From the NCBI GenBank assembly GCA_944390675.1, contig CALXQR010000003.1, forward strand, positions 1 to 64,000: a stretch of DNA of 64,000 bases, written 5' to 3'. Position 1 is the first letter of the stretch. Every line of letters starts with the position of its first letter. The notes under the pieces are model-generated. The model made no database searches. It saw nothing but the letters and a program-made list of their open reading frames with translations, and was not told the DNA's origin. This document shows, piece after piece, positions 47,807 to 57,606 of this stretch. A program made the translations under genes and the position numbers. The stretch comes from an uncultured Burkholderiaceae bacterium (GTDB lineage Bacteria > Pseudomonadota > Gammaproteobacteria > Burkholderiales > Burkholderiaceae_F).

Positions 47807-47910
47807 ATCCGTCCTTTCTGTAAGGGCGGGTACCTCGATCTCGAAAGGTTACAGGCAGAGATCTGAAGCCCACAAGAGTTGTAAAGAGAGGCGTCAATTT
47901 TGACGCACGT

Positions 47911-48555
47911 CTAGGATTGTACGGGTTTTCCCGTGTGTAAATCAATAAGCAATCCACCCGAGGTCTTTTCAGTCAATGTTTTTATCAGCGTTTCGGCCTT
48001 TGACTGAGGGACTTCAAGGGTAAAAGTGGCATCCAGGGCGAAGTTTTTTTCAAGAACGCGCGCACCTGCCGTCTCAAACTCTCGCAAAGCGAGATTGACA
48101 TGCCGGTGTTCAAGAGTGATTGTGATTTTCCGGGTAGGCACGCGCTCGGTAATGGGTAAACTTTCCAATCCAAGCTTAACCAGACCTTGATAGGCTCGAA
48201 CAAGGCCGCCTGTGCCTAAAAGCACACCGCCGAAATAGCGGGTGACAACCGCGGCGATTTCACCCACGCCACAGTGCAAAAGCACGGTGAGCATCGGACG
48301 GCCGGCGGTGCCTTTGGGTTCACCGTCGTCGCTGGCGCCAACCTGAGCAGTGCTGCTAGGTTCGCCGGCAACATAAGCCCAACAGTTGTGTGTGGCCTGG
48401 GCATGTTCTGCACGAACCGAATCGATAAACGCTTTGGCTTCTTCCGCAGAGGAAACTCTGGCGATCGTCACAATAAAGCGAGACCGATGGATGGTTTCTT
48501 CCGCGCGATGGTATTGCCCCTGCGCCAAATTCGGTACGTTGTAGCGATCAATCAT
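47911..48555 (-). CDS. yigZ: YigZ/IMPACT family protein
   Basis: A 214-residue protein of the IMPACT (UPF0029) family. The N-terminal domain contains SRFIVTIARVSSAEEAKAFI, then SDDGEPKGTAGRPML and VTRYFGGVLLGTGGLVRAYQG, the signature of the family; a C-terminal DUF1949 ferredoxin-like domain follows. The eukaryotic homologue binds GCN1; the bacterial role is unsettled. ATG at 48555 is chosen; a TTG 12 bases earlier is possible. The start overlaps the U tract region of the groL terminator. Confidence 0.88.
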   Translation of the reverse strand: MIDRYNVPNLAQGQYHRAEETIHRSRFIVTIARVSSAEEAKAFIDSVRAEHAQATHNCWAYVAGEPSSTAQVGASDDGEPKGTAGRPMLTVLLHCGVGEIAAVVTRYFGGVLLGTGGLVRAYQGLVKLGLESLPITERVPTRKITITLEHRHVNLALREFETAGARVLEKNFALDATFTLEVPQSKAETLIKTLTEKTSGGLLIDLHTGKPVQS

Positions 48556-48572
48556 CTCTTGGGTCAAAAAGA

Positions 48573-48600
48573 GGCCCGGGAAAGAAAACTTTCTCGGGCC
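48573..48600 (-). terminator. Terminator of groSL
   Basis: A 12-bp stem with one G-U pair (48573-48584 with 48589-48600) and an AAAA-type loop, followed on the minus strand by TCTTTTTG. It lies 33 bases after the groL stop. Confidence 0.85.
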
Positions 48601-48633
48601 CGATTTCCTATTTCATCAGTGACAAAGTACTGA

Positions 48634-50271
<1,638 letters not shown>

Positions 50272-50301
50272 TTATTACTCCAACTAATAAATCTGTACGA
50301 A

Positions 50302-50589
50302 TTATTCCAAAACGCCCATGATGTCTTCTTCACGCATCACGAGCAATTCTTCGCCGTCAACCTTGACGGTTTGGCCGGCGTACTTGCCGAAGAGCACGCG
50401 GTCGCCCACTTTCACATCCATCGGGATGATCTTGCCGGCGTCATCACGCTTGCCCGGACCCACGGCCAACACTTCACCTTGATCGGGTTTTTCACCGGCG
50501 CTATCAGGAATAACAATGCCGGCGGCAGTCGTACGTTCACTTTCCAGGCGCTTGACGATCACACGGTCGTGCAGAGGACGAATTTGCAT
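50302..50589 (-). CDS. groS: Co-chaperonin GroES
   Basis: The 95-residue lid of the GroEL chamber. Signs: [33 protein letters not shown] including the mobile loop, [13 protein letters not shown] and [27 protein letters not shown]. The start has TTAGGAGACATT upstream. It leads the operon, whose heat-shock promoter lies about 135 bases further upstream. Confidence 0.98.
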   Translation of the reverse strand: MQIRPLHDRVIVKRLESERTTAAGIVIPDSAGEKPDQGEVLAVGPGKRDDAGKIIPMDVKVGDRVLFGKYAGQTVKVDGEELLVMREEDIMGVLE

Positions 50590-50723
50590 TTGGAATGTCT
50601 CCTAACTAATTAAATTCAGAAAAATCGTTTCATTGGTCCCTTTTGGGATCCGTCTGAGCAATTTCGACTCATTTGCGAGACAATATGCGCATCTGAGTCG
50701 TCGCTCCATCAAACTAATGCTTC

Positions 50724-50751
50724 ATATGGGGACACTTTTTTTGTTTTCAAG
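50724..50751 (-). promoter_or_regulatory. Sigma-32 heat-shock promoter of groSL
   Basis: On the minus strand CTTGAAA (50745-50751), a 13-base spacer and CCCCATAT (50724-50731) match the sigma-32 consensus almost perfectly. Transcription would start near 50717, leaving a leader of about 125 bases. No CIRCE inverted repeat (TTAGCACTC-N9-GAGTGCTAA) lies between promoter and groS, so control appears to be by RpoH alone. Confidence 0.88.
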
Positions 50752-50768
50752 GGCAAGAGCTAAAAAAG

Positions 50769-52187
50769 ATGAAAAAAATCATTCTGCTTTCAGTGGTAAC
50801 TGCAACAACATATTGTTTTTCAATGGGAATTGCGCTTGCCCAAAATTATCTCCCTACTTCTGTGAAGGCTGCCTTGCGCTCGGCTGAGGTCTCTGAGACG
50901 CAGTTGGCGGCAAGCGTCGTGCCGCTTGACGGCGGCAAGCTGAATTTAAATTGGCGTGAGGGCAAAAAAATTCAGCCCGCCTCTACTGAAAAAATGATCA
51001 CCACTCTTGCTGCGCTCGAAATGTTGGGGCCGGACTGGCGTTGGAAAACCGCTTTTTCTTACACCGGAGATTGGCAAAACGAAACGTTGAAGGGGACGCT
51101 TTATGTGAAGGGGGGAGGAGACCCCAAGTACGTGGCAGAAAATCTTTGGCGTGATCTTTCCCGAATGAAATCCATGGGAATTGAAAAAATTTCTGCCGAC
51201 GTGGTAATTGATCGAAGCTATTTTGAACATTACGCTCAGGATCCTGAATTTCAGGATGACTGGGATCGTCCCTACACTGCAGAGGCTGACGCAGCGCTTT
51301 TAAATTATCAGTCGATTGCGATGAAAATTTCGCCGGATCAGCAGGCAGGCTTGGCGACAGTGACAGTTTCCCCTGAGGTGCTGTCATTGAATGTCCCCAA
51401 AACTGTACCGTTGGCGGCGTCCAAAAGGTGTGTGAGATGGCGCCAAGCGTTGGGTCTGAAAACGGAAGATCCGTGGAATCCGAAATTTGCCGGAGCGTTG
51501 CCATCTGGTTGTGAAGAAAAGACTCTGGCCTACCTTGTCAGCAAACCCAATGAGTATTGGAAGGTTTATTTGGAAACCCTTTGCAAACAGGTCGGTATTG
51601 CCTGGAGGGGCCGGGTAAAAAGCGGGATTGTTCCAAGTGACGCAAAGCCCTTGTTTGATGTTTGGTCTGATGACTTGGGAACGTTGGTGAAATTAACCAA
51701 TAAATTCAGCAACAACGTGTTTGCCCGGCACATGTTTTTAACGCTTGCGGCAAAAGATAACCCCGGTGTTCCGGCAACGTACACTCACGCCAGGGAAGTT
51801 CTGGATGCGTGGTTGCACTATGCCGTTAAAGTTTCTCCGGGTGATATTTTTGTGGATAACGGCTCGGGTCTTACACGTAAGAGCAGAGTTACTGCCCGCG
51901 CGATGACCTGTCTCATCGCTTACGGTTGGAGAAGTCCGCGAATGCCGGAATGGATCAGCTCATTCCCTATCTCAGGCGTGGACGGGACGATGAATAAACG
52001 AGCGGTTGCTCAGGGCAGCGCGTACATTAAAACGGGGTTGCTCAGAGACGTGAAGTCAGCCGGAGGCCTGATTCAAGCCAAAAACGGTCGACGTTATGCG
52101 TTTTTCGCAGCGGTAGAAGGGAAAAAAGCAACCGGAAGCGATGCGCCGATTGATCGTTTGATCGAGTGGGTCTATCTGAACGGTTAA
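50769..52187 (+). CDS. dacB: D-alanyl-D-alanine carboxypeptidase/endopeptidase (PBP4)
   Basis: A 472-residue periplasmic class C penicillin-binding protein. Residues 1-25 are a signal peptide ending ALAQ. The three active-site motifs are present: SxxK as PASTEKMITTLAALE near residue 76, SxN as KFSNNVFARH near 317 and KTG as AYIKTGLLRDVKSAGG near 420. The inserted domain between the first two is typical of DacB. It trims stem peptides and cuts cross-links. The start lies only 18 bases from the divergent groSL promoter. Confidence 0.94.
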   Translation: MKKIILLSVVTATTYCFSMGIALAQNYLPTSVKAALRSAEVSETQLAASVVPLDGGKLNLNWREGKKIQPASTEKMITTLAALEMLGPDWRWKTAFSYTGDWQNETLKGTLYVKGGGDPKYVAENLWRDLSRMKSMGIEKISADVVIDRSYFEHYAQDPEFQDDWDRPYTAEADAALLNYQSIAMKISPDQQAGLATVTVSPEVLSLNVPKTVPLAASKRCVRWRQALGLKTEDPWNPKFAGALPSGCEEKTLAYLVSKPNEYWKVYLETLCKQVGIAWRGRVKSGIVPSDAKPLFDVWSDDLGTLVKLTNKFSNNVFARHMFLTLAAKDNPGVPATYTHAREVLDAWLHYAVKVSPGDIFVDNGSGLTRKSRVTARAMTCLIAYGWRSPRMPEWISSFPISGVDGTMNKRAVAQGSAYIKTGLLRDVKSAGGLIQAKNGRRYAFFAAVEGKKATGSDAPIDRLIEWVYLNG

Positions 52188-52207
52188 GAGCAGATTTCTC
52201 TGCTCTG
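52188..52207. terminator. Hairpin between dacB and pdxY-like genes
   Basis: A 7-bp stem (AGAGCAG, 52188-52194, with CTGCTCT, 52201-52207) in the 31-bp gap between convergent genes; no strong U tract. Weak terminator at best. Confidence 0.5.
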
Positions 52208-52218
52208 TCTGCAAACAA

Positions 52219-53046
52219 CTAAAACAGATGCTTTAAGCACGGTTCTACCTGGACACCTTCTCGGTAATCACTGCCCGAGTCGTATGTGTATTGAATAGCC
52301 AGGCTCACGAACTTCATTGCTAATTCAACAGCTTCGCTCAGTGTTTTGCCTTGAAGTATGGCGCCCGTTAAGACGCTCGTAAAGAGGTCGCCCGTGCCGC
52401 AGGTGGCAAAGGGGATTCGGGGCGTGCTTCGAACCGAAAATACTTTAGTCGCGGAGTCATAAGAGGCAACTTTGATTTGATTTTCGTCGGCCGGCACGCT
52501 CGTAATTACGACCTTTTGATTTTCTTTTTGGGCAAGCTTTTGGCAAACGGCTTTTAACGATGCGTCATCGAGCTGCGTCGTGTCATAGGGCTGATCAAGC
52601 AGCAAGCACGCTTCGGTGTAATTAGGCGTGATGATGTCGGCTTTTTTGACAAGCGAGCGCATGCTCGTGACAAAATCAGTATTGAGCGTCGGGTAGAGTT
52701 TGCCGTCATCGCCCATCGCAGGATCCACCACAACAAAGGCGTTTGCTTTGACAAAACGGCGGATTGCTTCGCGGACAATTTCAATTTGGTTGCAGTCAGC
52801 CAGAAAGCCACTGTAAACACAGTCAAAACCCAGTCCAAGTTTTTCCCACTTATCCATAAAGCCCGTCATTTTTGAGCTGAAATCGGAAAAAGTGAAATCC
52901 CCGTAAGTGAAGTTATTGCTAAAAAGAGCAGTCGGGAAAGGACAGACTTGGGAGCCCATGGCAGAGATAACCGGAATGGCTGCCGTCAGTGAGCAGCGTC
53001 CGAAAGAACACAAATCATGAATGGCGAGAACGCGTTTTGTTGCCAT
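52219..53046 (-). CDS. Pyridoxal kinase-like ribokinase-family enzyme (PdxY type)
   Basis: A 275-residue kinase of the pyridoxal/pyridoxamine kinase group, which phosphorylates B6 vitamers for salvage. It begins VLAIHDLCSFGRCSLTAAIPV, as PdxY/PdxK do, and has VVDPAMGDDGKLY near residue 117, PNYTEACLLL near 150 and the anion-hole and base motif FATCGTGDLFTSVLTG near 217 (Gly-Thr-Gly-Asp). ATG at 53046 has GGAAGGTG upstream; a longer in-frame start is disfavoured. It could be PdxY or PdxK; the substrate cannot be settled. Confidence 0.85.
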   Translation of the reverse strand: MATKRVLAIHDLCSFGRCSLTAAIPVISAMGSQVCPFPTALFSNNFTYGDFTFSDFSSKMTGFMDKWEKLGLGFDCVYSGFLADCNQIEIVREAIRRFVKANAFVVVDPAMGDDGKLYPTLNTDFVTSMRSLVKKADIITPNYTEACLLLDQPYDTTQLDDASLKAVCQKLAQKENQKVVITSVPADENQIKVASYDSATKVFSVRSTPRIPFATCGTGDLFTSVLTGAILQGKTLSEAVELAMKFVSLAIQYTYDSGSDYREGVQVEPCLKHLF

Positions 53047-53711
53047 GATGCGGCACCTTCCAATAAACGAGGGATAAATATCAGTCAATATTCTGATCTG
53101 AGTGGCTAAGTCTAAACTGTTTTTCTGTCAGTGGAACAGATGGGTGATGGGGTTAATGCTTATTTTTGAAAGATTTTGATGTTTCTGAATTCGGCTGAAA
53201 AAACAAAAAATTTGAGCTAACGCAAAAGAAAAATTAGTCGACAAAATTTTAAAAATGCTCGGAAAGCAATTGGATATCTAGAAAGTTTGTAACACAATGA
53301 ATATAAAAGAAAAATTAAGGAAAAGATTTTTGTTCATCTAAAAAATAGACATTTAAGTCCGAGAATTTTTTTACGAAAGCGCCGAAAGATTAAGTGAAAT
53401 TGCCTAGAGCATCCTTGAATAACAAAATGATAATTTCTAAGGCGAGAATTCTGATAAATGTTCGACAATGCCGATTGTTTCTGAAAAATGTTAAATATTG
53501 TTGTTTTGAGTGTTTCTTTTGTCGGCATTTTGTTGAAACTTTCCGACTATTGAAAGAGCTTAAAAAGCAGCGAGGCCGCTTGTTAGAACGGCGGCAATCA
53601 ATAAACTGTCTCCACACGGCTTGAGCGGTTGTGCTTGAGCTGCACAAATACGGACTGGCGGTGACGAAGAACAAGACTGACTCACCGGACAACTGCAACT
53701 AGGAGAAAAAA
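53047..53711. other. 665-bp AT-rich intergenic region
   Basis: The longest non-coding stretch here, between the divergent kinase gene and the amino-acid importer operon. Roughly 53150-53560 is strongly AT-rich and without a convincing ORF; the last ~130 bases become GC-balanced, with a repeated CTTGAGC and an imperfect hairpin built on GGCGGTG / CACCGG before AGGAG of the next gene. It probably contains a promoter and long leader for the importer. No known riboswitch class was recognised. Confidence 0.45.
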
Positions 53712-54464
53712 ATGACCTTTAAGGCAAAGATGACAGCAATGGCGGCGATGCTTGCCGCCGCCGGTGTGATGGCTCAGGCTCAAGCCGCGGAAGTTTATAA
53801 CGTGGGCTCCAACATGGCGTTTGCCCCGTTTGAGTTTGTGGATGAAAACAATAAGCCCGCAGGCTTTGAAATGGAGCTGATCGTTGCAATCGCCAAGGCT
53901 CAGGGCGCAGAAGTGAAATTACACAATGTGCCTTTTGACGGTTTGATCCCGTCGTTGCAAACCGGTGCAATTGATATCGCCATGTCCGGCATCACGATTA
54001 CTGATCAGCGCAAGCGCCGCGTGCTGTTCTCCACTCCGTACTATCAATCCGGTTTGGCGGTGATGGTGCGCGAGGCCGATAAAGATAAATATAAGACCAT
54101 TGACAGCATTAAGGGTAAACAGCTTTGCGCTCAAATCGGCACAACCGGCGCCATTACTGCTCGCAAGTTCTCGGGCAAGGCTGTGAAGGAATTCAACAAC
54201 GCTCCTGAAACTTTCATGGAATTGCAATCGGGCGGCTGCGAAGCGGTGGTGCATGACAAGCCTGTGATGGATTACTATATGGCTCGTCGCGGCACGAAGG
54301 GTGTGTTCCGTTTGCCTGAAATCTTGTCTGCTGAGGACTATGGTATCGCAGTGGCAAAGGACAACCAAAAGCTTGCCGATTGGTTGAACGCTGGTCTTGA
54401 AAAGCTCAAGGCAAGCGGTGAGTACGATAAGATCTACACGAAGTGGTTCGGCGCTCAAAAGTAA
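53712..54464 (+). CDS. Amino-acid ABC importer binding protein, copy 1
   Basis: A 250-residue periplasmic family 3 binding protein. Signal peptide to about residue 25 (MAAAGVMAQAQAA). Mature part: FAPFEFVDENNKPAGFEMELI, FDGLIPSLQTGAIDIAMSGITIT, PYYQSGLAVMV, LCAQIGTTGA and KWFGAQK. Two cysteines (in LCAQIG and SGGCEAVV) are shared with the next gene's product and may form a disulfide. AGGAGAAAAAA precedes the ATG. First gene of a four-gene importer operon; ArgT/GlnH-like, substrate unknown. Confidence 0.92.
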   Translation: MTFKAKMTAMAAMLAAAGVMAQAQAAEVYNVGSNMAFAPFEFVDENNKPAGFEMELIVAIAKAQGAEVKLHNVPFDGLIPSLQTGAIDIAMSGITITDQRKRRVLFSTPYYQSGLAVMVREADKDKYKTIDSIKGKQLCAQIGTTGAITARKFSGKAVKEFNNAPETFMELQSGGCEAVVHDKPVMDYYMARRGTKGVFRLPEILSAEDYGIAVAKDNQKLADWLNAGLEKLKASGEYDKIYTKWFGAQK

Positions 54465-54504
54465 ATTGCGCCCGAACGCTCTGTTGGTAGTAAGGATTTA
54501 GAAA

Positions 54505-55242
54505 ATGATGAAAAAGCTTTTAGTTTCATTGGCTATCGGTGCGGCAATGGCTGCAAGCGCTCAGGCCGCAACGATTAATGTCGGCACGGAGGCGACTTTT
54601 GCTCCGTTTGAATTTATGGACGAGCAGACAAAAGAGCTCACCGGCTTTGACATGGAAATCATTGAAGCGGTAGCCAAAGAAATGGGCGATGACGTTCGTA
54701 TCCACAACATGGGCTTTGACGCTCTGATCCCGTCGCTTCAAACGGGCATTATTGATGTGACGGTGGCCGCGATGACGATTACGCCTGAACGTCAAAAGCG
54801 TGTGGATTTCACCGATCCTTACTATCAATCGGGCCTTGTGATTATGGTCCGTACGGAAGATACGGGTAAGTACAAAGACTTTACGAGTTTAGAAGGCAGC
54901 CGTCTTTGCGCTCAGATCGGAACGACGGGCGCCATGATGGCCAAGCGCGTTAAAAACGCCAAGGTCACTGAATTCAATAGCATCACGGAAGCCTTCATGG
55001 AACTTAAAACCAAGGGTTGCGCCGCGGTGATTAACGATAAGCCTGTCGTGGATTACTACCTTGTGCGCCGAGGCGACAAGACTGTGACCACGGTGCCTCA
55101 GGTTTTCGATGCTGAACACTACGGCATGGCTGTGAAGCAAGGCAATAAGGCCCTTGTTGAAAAACTCAATGAAGGTCTCAAGCGCATCCGTGCTAACGGT
55201 ACCTACGACAAGATTTATGCCAAATGGTTTGGCGCTCATTAA
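54505..55242 (+). CDS. Amino-acid ABC importer binding protein, copy 2
   Basis: A 245-residue paralog of the preceding protein with the same fold and motif order: signal peptide to about 22 (ASAQA), FAPFEFMDEQTKELTGFDMEI, FDALIPSLQTGIIDVTVAAMTIT, PYYQSGLVIMV, LCAQIGTTGA, KWFGAH. Ligand-contacting segments differ slightly (SGITITDQR in copy 1, AAMTITPER here), which suggests tandem duplication followed by ligand divergence, both copies feeding one permease-ATPase pair. Confidence 0.92.
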   Translation: MMKKLLVSLAIGAAMAASAQAATINVGTEATFAPFEFMDEQTKELTGFDMEIIEAVAKEMGDDVRIHNMGFDALIPSLQTGIIDVTVAAMTITPERQKRVDFTDPYYQSGLVIMVRTEDTGKYKDFTSLEGSRLCAQIGTTGAMMAKRVKNAKVTEFNSITEAFMELKTKGCAAVINDKPVVDYYLVRRGDKTVTTVPQVFDAEHYGMAVKQGNKALVEKLNEGLKRIRANGTYDKIYAKWFGAH

Positions 55243-55262
55243 TTAGGTAAGCAGACAGGAAA

Positions 55263-55925
55263 ATGTTTGATTTTCAATTAATTGTTGATTCTCTTCCCTT
55301 GCTGTTCCAAGGGGCGTGCGTCACGGTGCAGATTACGGCGATCAGTGTGGGCTTGGGGTTGTTCTTTGGCCTGTTTATCGGTATCGCTCAGATTTCCCGT
55401 GTGGCCTTTTTCAGAATCCCTGCCAAGATCTATGTGGACTTTTTGCGCGGCACGCCGCTCTTGGTCCAGATCTTCATGATTTACTTTGCCTTGCCGCTTT
55501 TAATCGGAACCCGAATTGATCCGTTTATCGCGGCGATCGTAGCCTGCAGTATCAACAGTAGCGCCTACATTGCGGAAATCTTCCGCGCAGGTATTCAATC
55601 GATTGATAAGGGCCAAATGGAAGCGGGGCGCTCCCTTGGTCTAAATTGGTCCCAAACCATGCGCTTTATCATCATTCCGCAAGCTTTCAAGCGCATTATT
55701 CCGCCGCTTGGCAATGAATTCATCGCCATGTTGAAGGATTCGTCTTTGGTTTCTGTGATCGGTTTCGAAGAATTGACCCGTCAAGGTCAGCTCGTGATTG
55801 CCAGCACCTACGGCGCGATGGAAATTTGGACTGCTGTCGCTTTGATTTACTTGTTGATGACCATGCCGATTACCCGTTTGGTCGCTTATTTGGAAAAGAG
55901 GTTTAAGTCAAATGATCGTAATTAA
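55263..55925 (+). CDS. Amino-acid ABC importer permease
   Basis: A 220-residue GlnP/HisM-type permease with five membrane segments. Family segments: [20 protein letters not shown] near residue 60 and the EAA loop [26 protein letters not shown] near 119. It works as a homodimer with the next gene's ATPase, whose start overlaps its end by 14 bases. Confidence 0.93.
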   Translation: MFDFQLIVDSLPLLFQGACVTVQITAISVGLGLFFGLFIGIAQISRVAFFRIPAKIYVDFLRGTPLLVQIFMIYFALPLLIGTRIDPFIAAIVACSINSSAYIAEIFRAGIQSIDKGQMEAGRSLGLNWSQTMRFIIIPQAFKRIIPPLGNEFIAMLKDSSLVSVIGFEELTRQGQLVIASTYGAMEIWTAVALIYLLMTMPITRLVAYLEKRFKSNDRN

Positions 55926-56631
55926 GGACTTAAAGAAAGCTTTCGGCGATCACGTGGTGCTGCCTTGCGTGAATATGGAAATTAAAGAGCGCGAGGTAGT
56001 CGTGATCATCGGACCTTCGGGATCCGGCAAGAGTACGCTGTTGCGCAGCATCACGCACTTGGAACAACCCACCGCCGGCAAGATTTTCATTGCCGGAGAA
56101 GAAGTGGACGATAAGACCAATATTGACCACATCCGCGCAGAAGTCGGCATGGTGTTCCAGCACTTCAATTTGTTTGAAAACATGACGGTGCTGCAAAACC
56201 TCACTCTGGCTCCGATTCAGGTGAGAAAGATGAGTAAGGAAAAAGCCGAGGAAATCGCTTATCGGCTTTTGGATAAAGTCGGTTTGCGTAATAAGGCCGA
56301 TCAGTATCCGGCTCAGCTCTCTGGCGGGCAGAAGCAGCGTGTCGCTATCGCGCGCGCTTTGGCGATGCGTCCGAAGGCCCTGCTCTTTGATGAACCGACA
56401 TCAGCTCTTGACCCCGAAATGGTTAAGGAAGTGCTCGATGTGATGAAGCAATTGGCTAAAGAAGGCATGACGATGGTGGTGGTGACGCACGAAATGGGCT
56501 TTGCCCGTGAAGTGGGTGACCGCGTGATTTTCATGGACGGCGGCAGTGTTGTCGAAGAGGGTACGCCTGATCAGATATTCAGCCACCCGCAGCACAACCG
56601 TACGAAAGCATTCTTGTCGAAAGTGCTTTAA
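55912..56631 (+). CDS. Amino-acid ABC importer ATP-binding protein
   Basis: A 239-residue GlnQ-type ATPase: Walker [10 protein letters not shown] near residue 34, Q-loop [16 protein letters not shown] near 80, signature [17 protein letters not shown] near 134, Walker [17 protein letters not shown] near 156, VVTHEMGFA near 190. The 14-base overlap with the permease gene indicates translational coupling. A strong terminator follows. Confidence 0.94.
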   Translation: MIVIKDLKKAFGDHVVLPCVNMEIKEREVVVIIGPSGSGKSTLLRSITHLEQPTAGKIFIAGEEVDDKTNIDHIRAEVGMVFQHFNLFENMTVLQNLTLAPIQVRKMSKEKAEEIAYRLLDKVGLRNKADQYPAQLSGGQKQRVAIARALAMRPKALLFDEPTSALDPEMVKEVLDVMKQLAKEGMTMVVVTHEMGFAREVGDRVIFMDGGSVVEEGTPDQIFSHPQHNRTKAFLSKVL

Positions 56632-56653
56632 AAGTTTCGCTGTTTAACGAAAG

Positions 56654-56687
56654 AGGCCGAGAGGGAAATTTCCTTTCTCGGCCTTTT
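56654..56687 (+). terminator. Terminator of the amino-acid importer operon
   Basis: A 9-bp stem (AGGCCGAGA, 56654-56662, with TCTCGGCCT, 56676-56684), extended inward by partial pairing and followed by TTTTG. It also lies just past the stop of the convergent Nim-like gene. Confidence 0.82.
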
Positions 56688-56689
56688 GA

Positions 56690-57181
56690 TTAATGCTCGA
56701 CGAGTTCGATTGCTTCTTTCCCGGTTATGTGCTCGATGGTAATGTCAATGATGGCAATGTAGGTGAGTTTTTGATGGGCTTCAGCTTCGCCTTCTTTTCT
56801 AAAATCCGGAGCAAATTTGTCGATGAGTTTATCTAAAACGGCAAGTTTTTCTTTTGGTTCTGTAACGAATCGAGCTGTGCCGAACACGATAACACTGCGA
56901 AAATGACTCGTGAGCGTTTCCGGATGAATTTCGTCTTTTTCAATGACGCATAACGACACTTTGGGATTGGCTTTAAGTGCAGCAATTTTGTGGCCCATTG
57001 GTGCACTGTGAATATAGAGGTGCCCTTCGTCATAGACCGGACTGACAGGAACCGCGTACGTATAGCCTGTGATGTCATCACGAATAGCCAATACAGCATT
57101 GGTGGTTTTTCTCAGAATGTCAATTGCACGCTCGTCAGAGATTTGCTGCAAGTGGCGACGCATGCTTGGGAACATGGACAT
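56690..57181 (-). CDS. Nim-like FMN-binding protein (pyridoxamine 5'-phosphate oxidase family)
   Basis: A 163-residue split-barrel flavoprotein of the Nim/pyridoxamine-phosphate-oxidase-like group. Motifs: AIDILRKTTNAVLAIRDD at the start, YAVPVSPVYDEGHLYIHSAPMGHKIAALKANPKVSLCVIE, then FRSVIVFGTARFV. Relatives include NimA, which reduces 5-nitroimidazoles, but most members have unknown roles. It starts 5 bases after gdx, so it is under the same guanidine-II riboswitch, an unexpected partner. Confidence 0.87.
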   Translation of the reverse strand: MSMFPSMRRHLQQISDERAIDILRKTTNAVLAIRDDITGYTYAVPVSPVYDEGHLYIHSAPMGHKIAALKANPKVSLCVIEKDEIHPETLTSHFRSVIVFGTARFVTEPKEKLAVLDKLIDKFAPDFRKEGEAEAHQKLTYIAIIDITIEHITGKEAIELVEH

Positions 57182-57186
57182 ACTCC

Positions 57187-57501
57187 TTATTGTGTGACTT
57201 TAAGACCGACGATGCCGATCAAAATAAAGGATAGAAACAAGAGGCGGGTGAAGCTAACCGGTTCATTGAAAAGCAATATTCCTAAAATGACCGTTCCCAT
57301 AATGCCGATGCCTGTCCAAACGGCATAAGCCGTTCCGATGGGGATGCTTTTTAGCGAATGAGCAAGCAGGAAAAAGCTCAAAATCATTACGGAAATGGCA
57401 ACGATGGATGGAATGAGTCGAGTGAAACCGTGGGAATATTTCAGGGCGATTGCCCAGCCGACTTCGGTGAGACCGGCAAGAAACAGGTACAGCCACGCCA
57501 T
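57187..57501 (-). CDS. gdx: Guanidinium exporter (SMR family, SugE/Gdx type)
   Basis: A 104-residue four-helix small multidrug resistance protein. The sequence is of the SugE/Gdx subtype: LFLAGLTEVGWAIALKYSHGF with the central Glu at about residue 13, SIPIGTAYAVWTGIGIMG near 58 and the C-terminal LIGIVGLKVTQ. Members with this signature act as dual-topology proton/guanidinium antiporters. ATG at 57501 gives the family start and follows AAGAAGGA. The two ACGR-loop hairpins directly upstream (guanidine-II riboswitch) independently support guanidinium as substrate. Confidence 0.92.
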   Translation of the reverse strand: MAWLYLFLAGLTEVGWAIALKYSHGFTRLIPSIVAISVMILSFFLLAHSLKSIPIGTAYAVWTGIGIMGTVILGILLFNEPVSFTRLLFLSFILIGIVGLKVTQ

Positions 57502-57516
57502 GGAAAAATCCTTCTT

Positions 57517-57554
57517 GAGGCCGTCCTCGATGGTGCACAGAGCGGTCGTCCGCT
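57517..57554 (-). promoter_or_regulatory. Guanidine-II (mini-ykkC) riboswitch
   Basis: On the minus strand two short hairpins with the diagnostic ACGR loops stand in tandem: AGCGG-ACGA-CCGCT (57541-57554) and GAGG-ACGG-CCTC (57517-57528), joined by a 12-base linker. The Shine-Dalgarno AGAAGGA of gdx (57509-57515) begins 1 base after the second stem. This is the full architecture of the mini-ykkC motif, in which guanidinium binds both loops and exposes the ribosome-binding site. A TATACT -10 box lies at 57563-57568. Confidence 0.93.
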
Positions 57555-57606
57555 GGTACAAAAGTATATCAAAACTCAAAAAATTAAAAGACAGCCGTGC
57601 GAAGCT

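Noticed and set aside
50590..50723. CIRCE/HrcA element before groS
   Set aside because: No TTAGCACTC-N9-GAGTGCTAA-like repeat is present on either strand in the leader.
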